A stretch of DNA of 64,000 nt from JOPF133 sp052144935 (GCA_052144935.1 JBKQPR010000190.1:1-64000); one strand, 5' to 3'. Positions 7,986 to 17,547 are shown, numbered from the stretch's first letter. Made by a program: numbers and translations. The notes: generated from the letters alone by a model not told the origin.

Positions 7986-10466
7986 ATGATAGCGGGATTT
8001 GCTCTGGCGCGCGTGGCACTGGTACTGCTGCTCTTCGGCGTAGTGAGCCTGGCCCAGGTGGCAGTCTCCGGACGCGTGGTGGATGAAACCGGGGCGTTAG
8101 TGGCCGGCGCCAAGGTCGATTTGCGTGCGGTGGCGGGCGAGGTTTCGCTGACCGCTTGGTCGGACCAGGCGGGCAACTTCAGCTTGCGCCTGCCGGCCGC
8201 CGGCGAGTACAGCATCCGCGCGCAACGTCAGGGCTTCTATGTGTACCAGGCGGCTTCCCAGCGCTTCGACGATGGCGCCACCGAAATCACCATCACGCTG
8301 AATCATCTGCAGGAATTCTCGGACCGCATCGACGTCACTTATTCGCCGCCGGCGATCGACCCCAAACAGCCGGCCGACCGCAAGGAACTCGACAACACGG
8401 AGATTCAATCGGTCCCCTACCCGGCCTCCCAGGATTACCGCAATGCCCTGCCGATGATGGACGGGGTGGTGCAGGATAACCAGGGGCGCGCGCATATCAA
8501 CGGCGGCGGCGCCAACCAGACCAGTTATGCGCTGGACGGATTCAACATGGCGGACCCAACCACCGGCAATCTGGATGCGCGCCTGAACATCGACGCGATT
8601 CAATCCATGGAAGTGGCCACCAGCCGGTTTTCCGCGGAGAACGGGCGCGGCTCGTCGGGCACGCTGGATCTTCACACCAAGATGGGCGACGACCGCTGGC
8701 GGTTCGGCGGCACCAACTTCATTCCGGGCATCGCGTCGAATGGCGGGTGGCGCGTGAACAAGTGGACGCCGCGCCTGGAGGTTTCGGGGCCGATCGCGAA
8801 AGGCCGCGCCTGGTTCTACAACGGGATCGATCTCTTCTACAACAACGACAGGGTTGCGGGACTGCCGCGCGGCGAGAATCGCACCAGCGGAGTGACAGCC
8901 AGCGATTTGACGCGCTTCCAGGTGAACCTGACTCCCACCAATATCCTGACAGGCAGCTTTCTGTTCAACCTGGCCGACACTTCGCGCGTCGGTTTGAGCT
9001 TTCTGACGCCCGTCGAGGCGACTACGGATCACCGCCAGACGCTCTTCATGAGCACGCTTCACGACCAGGCCTATTTTGCCGGCGCGCTGCTGGATGTGGG
9101 TTTCGCCGATTCCCGAGGCTTGGTGCGGGACGTCCCGCAGGGCGACCAACTCTACGAGATCACTCCCTCCGGCGAGGTCGGAAATTACTTTGACAACCTG
9201 GACCGGCATTTTTACCGGCAACAATGGATCGCCAATTTGTTTCTTCCCGTGCGGCGATTTTGGGGCACGCACCAGTTCAAGTTCGGCGTCGACGTCGAGC
9301 GCGAGGCGTTCCACGAAACGGACCTGCGGCACGATTATGAAGTGGTCCGCGCGGACGATTCGGTGGCCCGCTACGTGACCTTCGCGGGAAGCCCGCTCGA
9401 GGGGCACAAGAACTTCGAGGAAGCGCAATATGTGCAAGATGCCTGGACGCCCGCGGAAGGGTGGACGGTGGAAGCGGGCCTGCGGGCGGAGTGGAACGAG
9501 GTGGTGCGGGCGCTGGAGGTGGCGCCGCGCCTGGCCACGTCATGGGCGCCGCGCGCACTGCATGGGACGAAATTCTCGGCCGGGTGGGGCATTTATTACG
9601 ATGCCATCAACCTGGGGTTGATTACGCACCCGGCGGACCAGGTGAGTTGGTCGACGTTTTATCCGGTCGGCGCCGCTACGGAAGGCCCCGTGCCTACTTC
9701 CTTCGCGGTGAACGAGCGCGCGCTGGATGCGCCGTTTGTGCGCACGTCCAGTTTCAGCGTGGAGCAGAAGCTGCCGCACGATTTCTACCTCCGCTCGGGG
9801 TTCACGCACCGGGCCGGAGAGCACGGGTTGGTTTTTATCCCGCCGGCTTCGGCCGTCGCCGACGGATTCCAGCAGGGCGCGGTGTTTCAGTTATCGAACG
9901 CGCGGCGCGATTCGTACAACGCGTTGGAGCTGTCGCTGCGGCACACCTTCGCCGCCAAGTTCGAGTGGTTCGCGGGGTATACGCGCTCGTCGGCGCACTC
10001 CAATGCGGCGGTGGATTACAGTCTCGAAAACCCGGTGTTCGGACCGCAGGGGCCGGGTCCGTACCCCTGGGACACCACCAACCGCTTCCACACGTGGGGC
10101 TGGGTTCCGCTGCCCAAAACGCTGCTGCCCGAGCGCCTGCGGGTTCTGATCCGAAACACCACCGCGCAATATCTGGTGGAGTACCGGACGGGCTTTCCCT
10201 TCGGCGTAGTCGACGAGGACGGGTTTCAGATGGGACCGCCGAACTCCATGCGCTTGCCGTATTACTTCAACGTCAATCTACAGTTCGAACGCCAGTTCCG
10301 CGCGCTTCATTATTTATGGGCATGGCGTTGCGGATTCAACAATCTGACTAACAATGGAAATCCGAACGCAGTCAATAACACCATAGGCACACCGCAGTTT
10401 CTCACTTACGGACGCGGACAGGCGCGCGCATTCAGCGTGCGGCTGCGCCTGCTGGGCCGCAAGTAA
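7986..10466 (+). CDS. TonB-dependent receptor with carboxypeptidase-regulatory domain, short form
   Basis: This 826-residue protein has a signal peptide (MIAGFALARVALVLLLFG...), a CarboxypepD_reg domain at about 23-105 (VSGRVVDETGALVAGAKV), a plug-like segment (YALDGFNMADPTTGN near 180) and a barrel. It is some 300-500 residues shorter than its two upstream paralogues and ends RLRLLGRK rather than in an aromatic residue. No good Shine-Dalgarno precedes the ATG. Its position after two similar genes suggests tandem paralogues. The ligand is unknown. Confidence 0.85.
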   Translation: MIAGFALARVALVLLLFGVVSLAQVAVSGRVVDETGALVAGAKVDLRAVAGEVSLTAWSDQAGNFSLRLPAAGEYSIRAQRQGFYVYQAASQRFDDGATEITITLNHLQEFSDRIDVTYSPPAIDPKQPADRKELDNTEIQSVPYPASQDYRNALPMMDGVVQDNQGRAHINGGGANQTSYALDGFNMADPTTGNLDARLNIDAIQSMEVATSRFSAENGRGSSGTLDLHTKMGDDRWRFGGTNFIPGIASNGGWRVNKWTPRLEVSGPIAKGRAWFYNGIDLFYNNDRVAGLPRGENRTSGVTASDLTRFQVNLTPTNILTGSFLFNLADTSRVGLSFLTPVEATTDHRQTLFMSTLHDQAYFAGALLDVGFADSRGLVRDVPQGDQLYEITPSGEVGNYFDNLDRHFYRQQWIANLFLPVRRFWGTHQFKFGVDVEREAFHETDLRHDYEVVRADDSVARYVTFAGSPLEGHKNFEEAQYVQDAWTPAEGWTVEAGLRAEWNEVVRALEVAPRLATSWAPRALHGTKFSAGWGIYYDAINLGLITHPADQVSWSTFYPVGAATEGPVPTSFAVNERALDAPFVRTSSFSVEQKLPHDFYLRSGFTHRAGEHGLVFIPPASAVADGFQQGAVFQLSNARRDSYNALELSLRHTFAAKFEWFAGYTRSSAHSNAAVDYSLENPVFGPQGPGPYPWDTTNRFHTWGWVPLPKTLLPERLRVLIRNTTAQYLVEYRTGFPFGVVDEDGFQMGPPNSMRLPYYFNVNLQFERQFRALHYLWAWRCGFNNLTNNGNPNAVNNTIGTPQFLTYGRGQARAFSVRLRLLGRK

Positions 10467-10578
10467 GGGTACGGCTGCACCCTACGAAATAGTGCGGATA
10501 TATAGCAGACGGGCCGGGGGCTAAACCTGCCACAATTCGGCGGGACCCTGGGGATAATTGGAACTGGAGGTCCGAACT

Positions 10579-11176
10579 ATGAAGGGTCTTGTCTTGGCTG
10601 TGTCTTTATTACTCCCGGCGACGGGTCTGATGGCCGGCACTGTAGCGGCTGAATGACGCGACCGAGATACTCAATGAGATCATGGCCACCCTGGATAAGG
10701 GGATTCCGCAGGACTTGCTGGCCAAGGCGCAATGCATCGTAATCGTTCCCGGAGTGAAGAAGGCGGCGTTTGTGGTGGGCCGGGAGTATAGGCGCGGCTT
10801 CGTTGTTTGCAGGCGCGACTCCGATAGGGGCTGGGGCGCGCCGGCCGCGGTCCGGATGGAAGGCGGCAGCCTGGGTTTCCAGATCGGCGGTTCTTCGACC
10901 GACCTGGTGATGCTGGTGAGAAATAAGCGCGGGTTGGAGCAATTGCTGCTCGACAAGTTCACGTTGGGCGAAGACGCCTCCGTAGCCGCGGGTCCGGTGG
11001 GCCGCACCGTCGACGCCAATACCGATGCCACGATGACGGCGGAGATTCTGGCCTGGTCGCGCGCGAAGGGCATCTTCGCGGGGGTGTCGGGGTCCGACAA
11101 CCGGGAAGTGCCGATGACCGCGATTCCCCGGCCCCCGGCGGCGGAGGAATTGATTCACACGCTGGACCATCGCTAA
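10579..11176 (+). pseudogene. SYLF/Ysc84-family lipid-binding protein, frameshifted after the signal peptide
   Basis: The ATG at 10579 has a good GGAGG site and opens a signal peptide (MKGLVLAVSLLLPATGLMAG) that hits TGA at 10654. One frame over, with no start codon before 10682, the mature domain begins at about 10646 (RLNDATEILNEIM, then DKGIPQDLLAKAQCIVIVPG) and runs to 11176. This is the conserved SYLF/Ysc84 pattern. The two halves fit together if one base is skipped near 10643-10646, so a single inserted base (or a 2-base loss) separates export signal from domain. The internal ATG at 10682 would give a 164-residue protein without signal and without the first conserved helix. It is a recent pseudogene or a sequence error. 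Confidence 0.75.
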
Positions 11177-11283
11177 GCGACTGCCAGGAAATAACCGGGT
11201 TCAATCGCTCCTGCCCGCCAGGGAGCTGGCACAGTTGTTCCGGAACAGGCATTGAGCCGGAACGATAGGCGGGAATGAAGGTG

Positions 11284-11309
11284 GGGCGGGGAGGCGACCA
11301 GCCCCGCCC
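11284..11309. repeat. GC-rich inverted repeat
   Basis: GGGCGGGG and CCCCGCCC form a perfect 8-bp stem around a 10-base loop between the SYLF gene and the next ORF. No T-run follows. It may end transcription of the upstream gene or be a dispersed intergenic palindrome. Confidence 0.4.
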
Positions 11310-11356
11310 GGTACGCCGTGGATGGCGCGGGGGCTGATACGATAGAAGCTGCCACG

Positions 11357-12145
11357 ATGGCGTCTCCGCCCATTCCTCCGCCGTTCGACGACCTCTCGAA
11401 CCGTCCATTTTCGTTCTATCCGCCGATTCTGAACGTCGAGCATAATGAGTGGCTTTACCGCAAGGCTACCTGGCCGGAGATCCTGGTGGTCAATCGCAAG
11501 ACCGGAGCGGAGATCTGGATTCCCCGGCGCTTTCTCGGCGAGGTTTCCCGCATCGACGATCCGGTCTTGATCGTGGGGCTGAACCGCGAGTTGGAGTACA
11601 AGGGCGGCGCAGTCTGGCCCTATGAGCGTCGCGTGCTCCAGATGCCGGTGGCCGTCGGTGCGCCTTCCGCCATGGGGCCGCAGGCGGCGCCCGAGCGCAG
11701 GGGGCCGGCGCCGGTGGTGGGCATCCGGCTGGAGCCCCGTGCGGACCGGCGGATCTTCAAACGAGTCGGCGGCGCGGTGGCGGCATCCGTAATGCTTTAC
11801 GTGGCTGGGGTAAATCTCAATCTGTTGCGCGTACCGCGGCAGCGCGCGGGCTTCGCTTACAGGGATCGTTCCTTCCTGTCGCTGACCGGGCAGGATGACT
11901 GGACCGGCGTGGCCGGCAAACTGGGACCTCCCGCGAGCGACCGCTGGCTGAGCGAATCTGGCGCTATCGAGTACCGCGCGCTCAGTTATCCGGATCGCCG
12001 GTTCACCGTCATCCTGATGGGCAGCCGGCGCGCCGGCGCACGGTATATCGGCACCCTGGACGATCGCTGGAGGCCGATTCACGCGGCGCTTTTGCCGGAT
12101 GGGGAATCGGCCGATTCCCTGCTGCGCGGGCTGAAAAGGTTTTGA
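11357..12145 (+). CDS. Hypothetical protein with central transmembrane segment
   Basis: This 262-residue protein has no family I can name. The start at 11357 (MASPPIPPPFDD) is preferred over an in-frame codon at 11318 because the conserved-looking text begins there. The N-terminal 110 residues have Trp/Tyr-rich strands (NEWLYRKATWPEILVVNR) and WIPRRFLGE. A Pro/Ala linker leads to one hydrophobic helix at about 140-160 (GGAVAASVMLYVAGVNLNLL) and a C-terminal domain with repeated beta strands. A soluble domain on each side of a single membrane pass seems likely. It lies directly upstream of cstA in the same direction. Confidence 0.65.
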   Translation: MASPPIPPPFDDLSNRPFSFYPPILNVEHNEWLYRKATWPEILVVNRKTGAEIWIPRRFLGEVSRIDDPVLIVGLNRELEYKGGAVWPYERRVLQMPVAVGAPSAMGPQAAPERRGPAPVVGIRLEPRADRRIFKRVGGAVAASVMLYVAGVNLNLLRVPRQRAGFAYRDRSFLSLTGQDDWTGVAGKLGPPASDRWLSESGAIEYRALSYPDRRFTVILMGSRRAGARYIGTLDDRWRPIHAALLPDGESADSLLRGLKRF

Positions 12146-12294
12146 CGGCCCGGCGCACGATGGGCCGGGCCCGCCGCGCCCCTCGCGGGCCCGCCGCGCT
12201 CCCGGCCCGGCGAAGGGGCGCCAGCCTGCGGGCACTTTTGGACAATGACTTCTGGCTCCTGACATCTGTCTCCTCGTTTAGTAGACTCTATGGC

Positions 12295-14334
12295 GTGAAG
12301 CTCTTGCGTCCTCTTTTCTGGGCTACCGTGGCCGCCGCGGCGGCTGTTTGTCTGGGCGGCGTGGCTCTCTACCGGGGCGAGCACATCGACAGCATCTGGC
12401 TGGTGGCGGCCGCCGCCTGCAGCTACGCCACAGGATACCGGTTCTACGCCAAATTCATTGCCGCGCGCGTGATGACGCTGAACGACCAGCGCGCCACTCC
12501 GGCCGAGCGGCTGCGCAACGGACACGATTTCGAGCCCACCAACAAGTGGATCGTGTTCGGCCATCACTTTGCGGCCATCGCCGGGCCGGGACCGCTGGTC
12601 GGGCCGGTGCTGGCGGCGCAATTCGGTTATCTGCCGGGCACCCTGTGGATCATTATCGGCGCGGTCGCGGGAGGCGCGGTGCAGGATTTCGTGATCCTGT
12701 TCGCCTCCATGCGGCGCGACGGTAAATCGCTGGGCCAGATGGCGCGCGAGGAGATCGGCAGGGTCGGCGGCTTCATCGCTCTGGCTACGGTTCTGCTGAT
12801 CATGACCATCCTGCTGGCGGTAGTGGGGCTGGTGGTGGTGAATGCCCTGAAGGGCAGCCCCTGGGGCACCTTCACGATCGCCGCCACCATGCCGATCGCA
12901 TTACTGATGGGCCTGTACCTGCGCTACTGGCGGCCTGGCAAAGTGCTGGAGGTTTCGGCGGTCGGGTTTGTCCTGGTGATGGCGAGCATTGTGGCGGGCC
13001 AGCGGGTCGCGCAATCGGCGGCCCTGGCGCCGTGGTTCACGCTGAGCGCGATGACGCTGGCGGTGGGCATCATCCTATACGGCTTTCTGGCCAGCGCGCT
13101 GCCGGTGTGGCTGCTGCTGGCGCCCCGCGATTACCTGAGCACGTTTGTGAAGCTGGGAGTGGTGATGATGCTCGCCGTGGGGATTCTGTTCGTGCGCCCC
13201 GAACTGCAATTGCCGGCCTTCACGCGCTTCGTGGACGGCACCGGGCCGATCTTCGCGGGCAAGGTATTTCCGTTCTGCTTCATCACCATCGCCTGCGGGG
13301 CGGTGTCCGGCTTTCACTCCCTGATCTCCTCGGGCACCACGCCCAAGATGATCGCCAAGGAATCGCATGCCCGGCCGGTGGGCTACGGTTCGATGCTGCT
13401 GGAAAGCTTCGTGGCGATCATGGCGATGATCGCCGCCTGCGTGCTGCAGCCGGGCGTGTACTTCGCCGTGAATTCACCGGCGGGCGTGGTGGGTGCAACT
13501 CCCGCGGCGGCGGTGGCGACGATTTCCTCCTGGGGATTCCCGGTGAGCGCGCCGGAGATGGCCGCGCTGGCGCGCGATGTCGGCGAGACCACTCTGTTTT
13601 CGCGCACCGGCGGAGCGCCTTCGCTGGCCCTGGGGATGGCGCACATCTTCGCCTCGGGCGGCGGCGGCCGGGCGCTGATCGGCTTCTGGTATCACTTCGC
13701 CATCATGTTCGAGGCGCTCTTCATTCTCACCATCATCGACGCCGGCACGCGCGTGGGCCGCTTCATGCTGCAGGACCTGCTGGGGCATGCCTGGGCGCCG
13801 CTGGGGCGGACGAGCTGGATGCCGGGAGTGGTGGCCACCAGCGCGCTGGTGGTGGGCGCGTGGGGCTACTTTCTGGTGCAGGGCGTGCGCGACCCTTTGG
13901 GCGGCGTCAACTCGCTGTGGCCGCTGTTCGGCATTGCCAACCAGCTCCTGGCGGCCATCGCTTTGTGCGTGGCCACCACCATCCTGCTCAAGATGCACGG
14001 GCTGAAGTTCATGTGGATTCCCTGCGCGCCTCTGGCATGGCTGGTGACGGTGACGTTCACGGCGGGCTGGCAGAAGATTTTCTCGCCCGTGCCGGCGATC
14101 GGTTTCCTGGCGCAGGCCGGCCGTCTGGAGGCGCAGTCGCAGACGGGGGTCACCCAAACCCTGGCCTTCAACGCGCGGCTGGATGCGGTGGTGTGCGCGG
14201 TCCTGATGGTGCTGGTGGCGGTGATCCTGGCCGATTCCGTGAGGGTGTGGGTGGGGATTCTGCGCGGCACGGCGGAAGCACGCGTGCGCGAAGCCCCGTT
14301 CGTCCTCTCGCGGCTGCAGGCGGAGGAATTATGA
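12295..14334 (+). CDS. cstA: Carbon starvation protein CstA, peptide/pyruvate transporter family
   Basis: A polytopic inner-membrane protein of 679 residues from the GTG at 12295. The open frame extends to 12142, but that stretch is Arg/Pro-rich and lacks homology, while the CstA domain starts with VKLLRPLFWAT. Family marks include EPTNKWIVFGHHFAAIAGPGPL, QDFVILFASMRRDGKS and SGFHSLISSGTTPKMI. E. coli CstA and YjiY (BtsT) take up peptides and pyruvate under carbon limitation. The downstream small gene overlaps by the ATGA motif, matching the usual cstA-ybdD pairing. Confidence 0.9.
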   Translation: MKLLRPLFWATVAAAAAVCLGGVALYRGEHIDSIWLVAAAACSYATGYRFYAKFIAARVMTLNDQRATPAERLRNGHDFEPTNKWIVFGHHFAAIAGPGPLVGPVLAAQFGYLPGTLWIIIGAVAGGAVQDFVILFASMRRDGKSLGQMAREEIGRVGGFIALATVLLIMTILLAVVGLVVVNALKGSPWGTFTIAATMPIALLMGLYLRYWRPGKVLEVSAVGFVLVMASIVAGQRVAQSAALAPWFTLSAMTLAVGIILYGFLASALPVWLLLAPRDYLSTFVKLGVVMMLAVGILFVRPELQLPAFTRFVDGTGPIFAGKVFPFCFITIACGAVSGFHSLISSGTTPKMIAKESHARPVGYGSMLLESFVAIMAMIAACVLQPGVYFAVNSPAGVVGATPAAAVATISSWGFPVSAPEMAALARDVGETTLFSRTGGAPSLALGMAHIFASGGGGRALIGFWYHFAIMFEALFILTIIDAGTRVGRFMLQDLLGHAWAPLGRTSWMPGVVATSALVVGAWGYFLVQGVRDPLGGVNSLWPLFGIANQLLAAIALCVATTILLKMHGLKFMWIPCAPLAWLVTVTFTAGWQKIFSPVPAIGFLAQAGRLEAQSQTGVTQTLAFNARLDAVVCAVLMVLVAVILADSVRVWVGILRGTAEARVREAPFVLSRLQAEEL

Positions 14335-14498
14335 AGCGCCTCGGCCGTTTGCTGATGGAATTGCTGCGCGAGCTGGCGGATGAGAACGCCTACCGGCGCC
14401 ATTTGGAATGGCACGGCCGCGCGCACTCGGGCGAGGAGTGGCGCCGGTTTTCCGAGGAGCGGCTGCGCGCGAAGTACGCGCGGGCGAAGTGCTGCTGA
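14331..14498 (+). CDS. ybdD: YbdD/DUF466-family small protein
   Basis: This 55-residue protein overlaps the cstA stop by ATGA, so translation is probably coupled. It matches the YbdD/YjiX (DUF466) pattern: a central YRRHLEWHG, a SGEEWRRFSEERLRAKY stretch and the terminal double cysteine (KCC). Members nearly always sit behind cstA-like genes and are thought to be required for or to modulate the transporter. The C-terminal CC could bind a metal or sit at the membrane; that is inference. Confidence 0.85.
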   Translation: MKRLGRLLMELLRELADENAYRRHLEWHGRAHSGEEWRRFSEERLRAKYARAKCC

Positions 14499-14888
14499 GG
14501 TGGGGCAGCCGATTCGGCGGCCCACGCTCGCTAACAGAGCGCGCCGCACTGCGCTGGCATCGAAATGCATTCCTCACAGCCGAGCGGCGTTCAGTGCCGT
14601 CGGCACTTCTCCGGGTAGGCGACTTTTCCGGCCAAGTGGTCGTTAACTTCCCACAAGCGGGATTTCGAGGGCGTTTGCTGGTGGACTGGTGGGAAGGGGA
14701 TTTCTCGACAGGAATCGGATGGCGCCGTCAACCGTACGGCGCGGCCGTGTGCAGCCAAAGTCGGCAAACGAGGACGGCCGCGCGCCGTAGTGCTCCGCTA
14801 GCATTACGGTTCACGCAAGCCAGCCACTCGGACGCGGCCCGGAGCCGCGTGCTGCCGGGGAGAGGTCTGTACGGACTTTGCACACGCG
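14499..14888. other. Gene-free stretch upstream of manA relic
   Basis: About 390 bases with no convincing coding sequence in any frame. It should hold the first part of a mannose-6-phosphate isomerase gene if the relic downstream were complete, but no such N-terminal sequence is recognisable. It is probably decayed or replaced. Confidence 0.4.
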
Positions 14889-15603
14889 ATGGCAGATTTT
14901 GCACTTGCACAGGAAATGCTCTCGGTCCAGGTGCATCCTTCCGATGCGCATACGGACCTGCTGCCGTCGGGCGAGACCGGGAAGACGGAAGCCTGGGTCG
15001 TGCTGGAAGCTGGGACGGAAAGCCGCATCTATGCGGGCCTGAAGCCAGGCGCCACCGCGGACAACCTGCGCCAGGCGCTCGCCAACGGGACAGTAGCGGA
15101 CCGCCTCGCATACTTCACTCCAAAGCCGGTGACGGCGTCTTCATTCCGGCTGGGACGGTTCACACTCTGGGCGGCGGCATCGTGGTGTTCGAGGTTCAGG
15201 AGCACAGCGACGTGACGTTCCGCCTGTACGACTGGGACCATGTGGATGCCAAGACCGGCCAGCCGCGGCCCCTGCAAGTCGACCAGGCGCTTGCCTGCAT
15301 TGATCTTGCCGAGGGGCCTGCCGGTCCGGTGGCGCCCGTGGTGGAAGCGGCGACGCCGGTGGTGCGCGAGCGGCTATTGGATTGCAATTGTGGCGCCTGC
15401 GTGGACAATCGCCGTTTACCGTCGGCGCTGCGGGTGTGCCGTGCGTGCTGATATGTCTAGAAGGCGCAGGGCAAGTGGACCACGGTGGCGCCACGTATGA
15501 CGCCGGAAGAGGCGAGGTATGGCTTTTACCGGCGGTGGCCGGAGCGTGTGCTCTTCGGCCGCATAGCGCAGTGAACTTGTTGGGAATTGCGCTACCGGAA
15601 TAG
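14889..15603 (+). pseudogene. manA: Mannose-6-phosphate isomerase (type I) remnant with two frameshifts
   Basis: Three consecutive frames together spell the type I ManA core. The first has LSVQVHPSDAHTDLL and GKTEAWVVLEA (14889 to about 15122). The second has KAGDGVFIPAGTVHTLGGG and VQEHSDVTFRLYDWD (to about 15384). The third has LWRLRGQSPFTVGAAG and the tail to 15603. Each switch is repaired by one extra base, the first in the A-run at 15122-15124. The zinc-ligand motifs QVHP and GTVHTLG are present. The N-terminal sheet is missing. ManA interconverts mannose-6-P and fructose-6-P; its loss sits beside mannose-related neighbours. Confidence 0.85.
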
Positions 15604-15639
15604 TTTAAGACCGGGCAGCGGCGAAGAGGCGAAGGGATA

Positions 15640-16419
15640 GTGAAAAAGCTGATTGTTTTCGATCTGGACGGTACACTTGCCGACAGTAAATCGTCTCTCG
15701 ACGCTGAAATGTCGGCGCTGCTGCATGACCTTCTCGGTATCGTCAAAGTGGCCGTAATCTCCGGAGGCGATTGGCCCCAGTTTGAGAGGCAACTGCTCGC
15801 CAATCTTCCCCGCGACGAACGTCTGGTGAATCTGTCCCTTCTTCCTACCTGTGGAACAAAGTTCTTCCAATACAAAGGGGATTGGCAAAAGATCTATTCG
15901 GAGGATTTCACCGCGGATCAAAAAGAGAAAATTGTCAGTTCCCTTAACAAGGCGCTGGGAATTGCGGGATTCAAGGTCGAAAAGGCCTGGGGAGAGGTAA
16001 TTGAAGACCGGGGAAGCCAGATCACATTTTCCGCATTAGGTCAGCAGGCACCCTTGGAAGAAAAGGAGAAATGGGACCCCGATTTCACCAAGCGAAAGAG
16101 AATCAAAGCGATCCTCGACACCTTCATCCCCGAGTTTTCCGTCCGATTGGGTGGCGCGACATCCATTGATATCACCAAGCCTGGTATCGACAAAGCCTAC
16201 GGAATTAGAAAGCTAAGAGATCTCCTTGGCATTTCAGTGCAAGAGATGATTTACATCGGTGACGCCTTGTTCGTGGGAGGGAACGACTATCCGGCTGAAC
16301 AAGCGGGTGTTGTTTCGATCCCGGTTCGAGGTCCCCAGGAAACGAAACCGGTTACCGAAGCAATCATCGCTTGTCTAGATGGGGATCGGCGAACGCCACC
16401 TTGCGAGGCGGGGTCATGA
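15640..16419 (+). CDS. HAD-superfamily phosphomannomutase-like hydrolase
   Basis: This 259-residue HAD-IIB-type protein begins with the phospho-acceptor motif I (VFDLDGTLADSK, first Asp at residue 8), carries ISGGDW as motif II and ends with IYIGDALFVGGNDYPA as the Mg-binding motif. The overall pattern resembles eukaryote-type phosphomannomutase (mannose-1-P/mannose-6-P) more than a simple phosphatase. The start is a GTG at 15640. The region is visibly richer in A/T and in AAA/GAA codons than its neighbours, hinting at acquisition by transfer. Its stop overlaps the GH130 start by ATGA, so the two are co-translated. Confidence 0.75.
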   Translation: MKKLIVFDLDGTLADSKSSLDAEMSALLHDLLGIVKVAVISGGDWPQFERQLLANLPRDERLVNLSLLPTCGTKFFQYKGDWQKIYSEDFTADQKEKIVSSLNKALGIAGFKVEKAWGEVIEDRGSQITFSALGQQAPLEEKEKWDPDFTKRKRIKAILDTFIPEFSVRLGGATSIDITKPGIDKAYGIRKLRDLLGISVQEMIYIGDALFVGGNDYPAEQAGVVSIPVRGPQETKPVTEAIIACLDGDRRTPPCEAGS

Positions 16420-17540
16420 GTGGCTTTCAGTTGCAGCGCCTGGGGCTGGTGATGGAACCGGAACCGGGTAATCCCCAGGAGATCGAAGGCGTCCTGAATC
16501 CGGCGGCCGCTCGTGGCCCCGACGGTAATCTCTACCTCTTCCCGCGGTTGGTCGCGCGGGGGAATTACTCGCGCATCGGCATTGCACGAGTGCGGTTCAA
16601 TGAAGCCGGCGATCCGGCCGGCGTCGAAAGGCTCGGCATCGCACTGGAGCCGGAAGCCGATTATGAGCGGCGGCCCGGCGGCGGCGGTGGCTGCGAGGAT
16701 CCCCGCATCACGTTTGTGGAACCGTTCCAGCGCTACATAATGACCTACACGGCGTTTTCACCACAAGGCCCGCGGATCGCCTTTGCCTTATCGGCGGACC
16801 TCTTCCACTGGCGGCGTCTGGGTCTCGCGACCTTTGGACGGTATCACGGCGTCGAAATCGCCGACGTGGATGACAAGGATGCCAGCGTCTTCCCCGTCGC
16901 CATTCCTAATCCATCCGGGCGGCCGGAATTGGCCATGCTCCACCGGCCGCTTTTTCCCGGGACTCGTCCGGAAGAGACCGCGCGCCACCCCGGGACCCGG
17001 GATGTAGATCTCGATCGGGAAAGCATCTGGATTTCCTACTGCTCCATGCCTTTGGACGGGGCCTTGGAAGGCCGTGAACCACCTCACCTGGGCCACTTTG
17101 CCTGTCATCACCGGCTGGCGACTCCCGTGTCGCCCTGGGAGCGGCTCAAAATCGGTGGCGGCACTCCGCCCATCCTAACCCGGAACGGAGACTGGCTGAT
17201 CATTTACCACGGCGTGAGCGAACGGGCGGCGCCGGGCAACGGCGGACACCAGATGTGCTACTCGGCCGGGATGATGGTGCTCTCGAAGGAGCATCCGCAG
17301 GTGATCCGCTATCGTTCGGCGGAGTCTGTGCTGACGCCAGTGCTGCCGCAAGAACGCCACGGGGCCGTCGCCAACGTCGTGTTCCCCACGGGCATCGACC
17401 GGCGCGACGATCTTGGGTTACCGAGCCGCTTCGACGTCTATCACGGAATGGCCGACAAACGGATTGGCGCGGCACGCCTTGACCTCCCGGATTCCGTGCG
17501 GCCGGGAGGGGTCGCCGACCCGCCGGAAGGAAAGGTGTAA
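16416..17540 (+). CDS. GH130-family beta-mannoside phosphorylase or hydrolase
   Basis: This 374-residue protein shows the five-bladed propeller signature of GH130: NPAAARGPDGNLYLFPRL near the start, CEDPRIT at about 95, YHGVEIADVDDKDAS, and a late IIYHGVSE followed by YSAGMMVLSKEHP. GH130 enzymes phosphorolyse or hydrolyse beta-1,2 or beta-1,4 mannosides, releasing mannose-1-phosphate or mannose. With the phosphomannomutase-like gene upstream this makes a short route from mannosides into sugar phosphates. The start overlaps the preceding stop (ATGA). Only 7 bases separate its stop from the N-ATPase beta gene. Confidence 0.85.
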   Translation: MSGFQLQRLGLVMEPEPGNPQEIEGVLNPAAARGPDGNLYLFPRLVARGNYSRIGIARVRFNEAGDPAGVERLGIALEPEADYERRPGGGGGCEDPRITFVEPFQRYIMTYTAFSPQGPRIAFALSADLFHWRRLGLATFGRYHGVEIADVDDKDASVFPVAIPNPSGRPELAMLHRPLFPGTRPEETARHPGTRDVDLDRESIWISYCSMPLDGALEGREPPHLGHFACHHRLATPVSPWERLKIGGGTPPILTRNGDWLIIYHGVSERAAPGNGGHQMCYSAGMMVLSKEHPQVIRYRSAESVLTPVLPQERHGAVANVVFPTGIDRRDDLGLPSRFDVYHGMADKRIGAARLDLPDSVRPGGVADPPEGKV

Positions 17541-17547
17541 GGCGAAC

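Noticed and set aside
12142..12294. N-terminal extension of CstA
   Set aside because: Arg/Pro-rich stretch without CstA likeness. The family start fits the GTG at 12295.
14408..15451. 347-codon ORF as one gene
   Set aside because: Only its middle part resembles ManA. The first part is out of frame or unrelated, so it is a section of a pseudogene.
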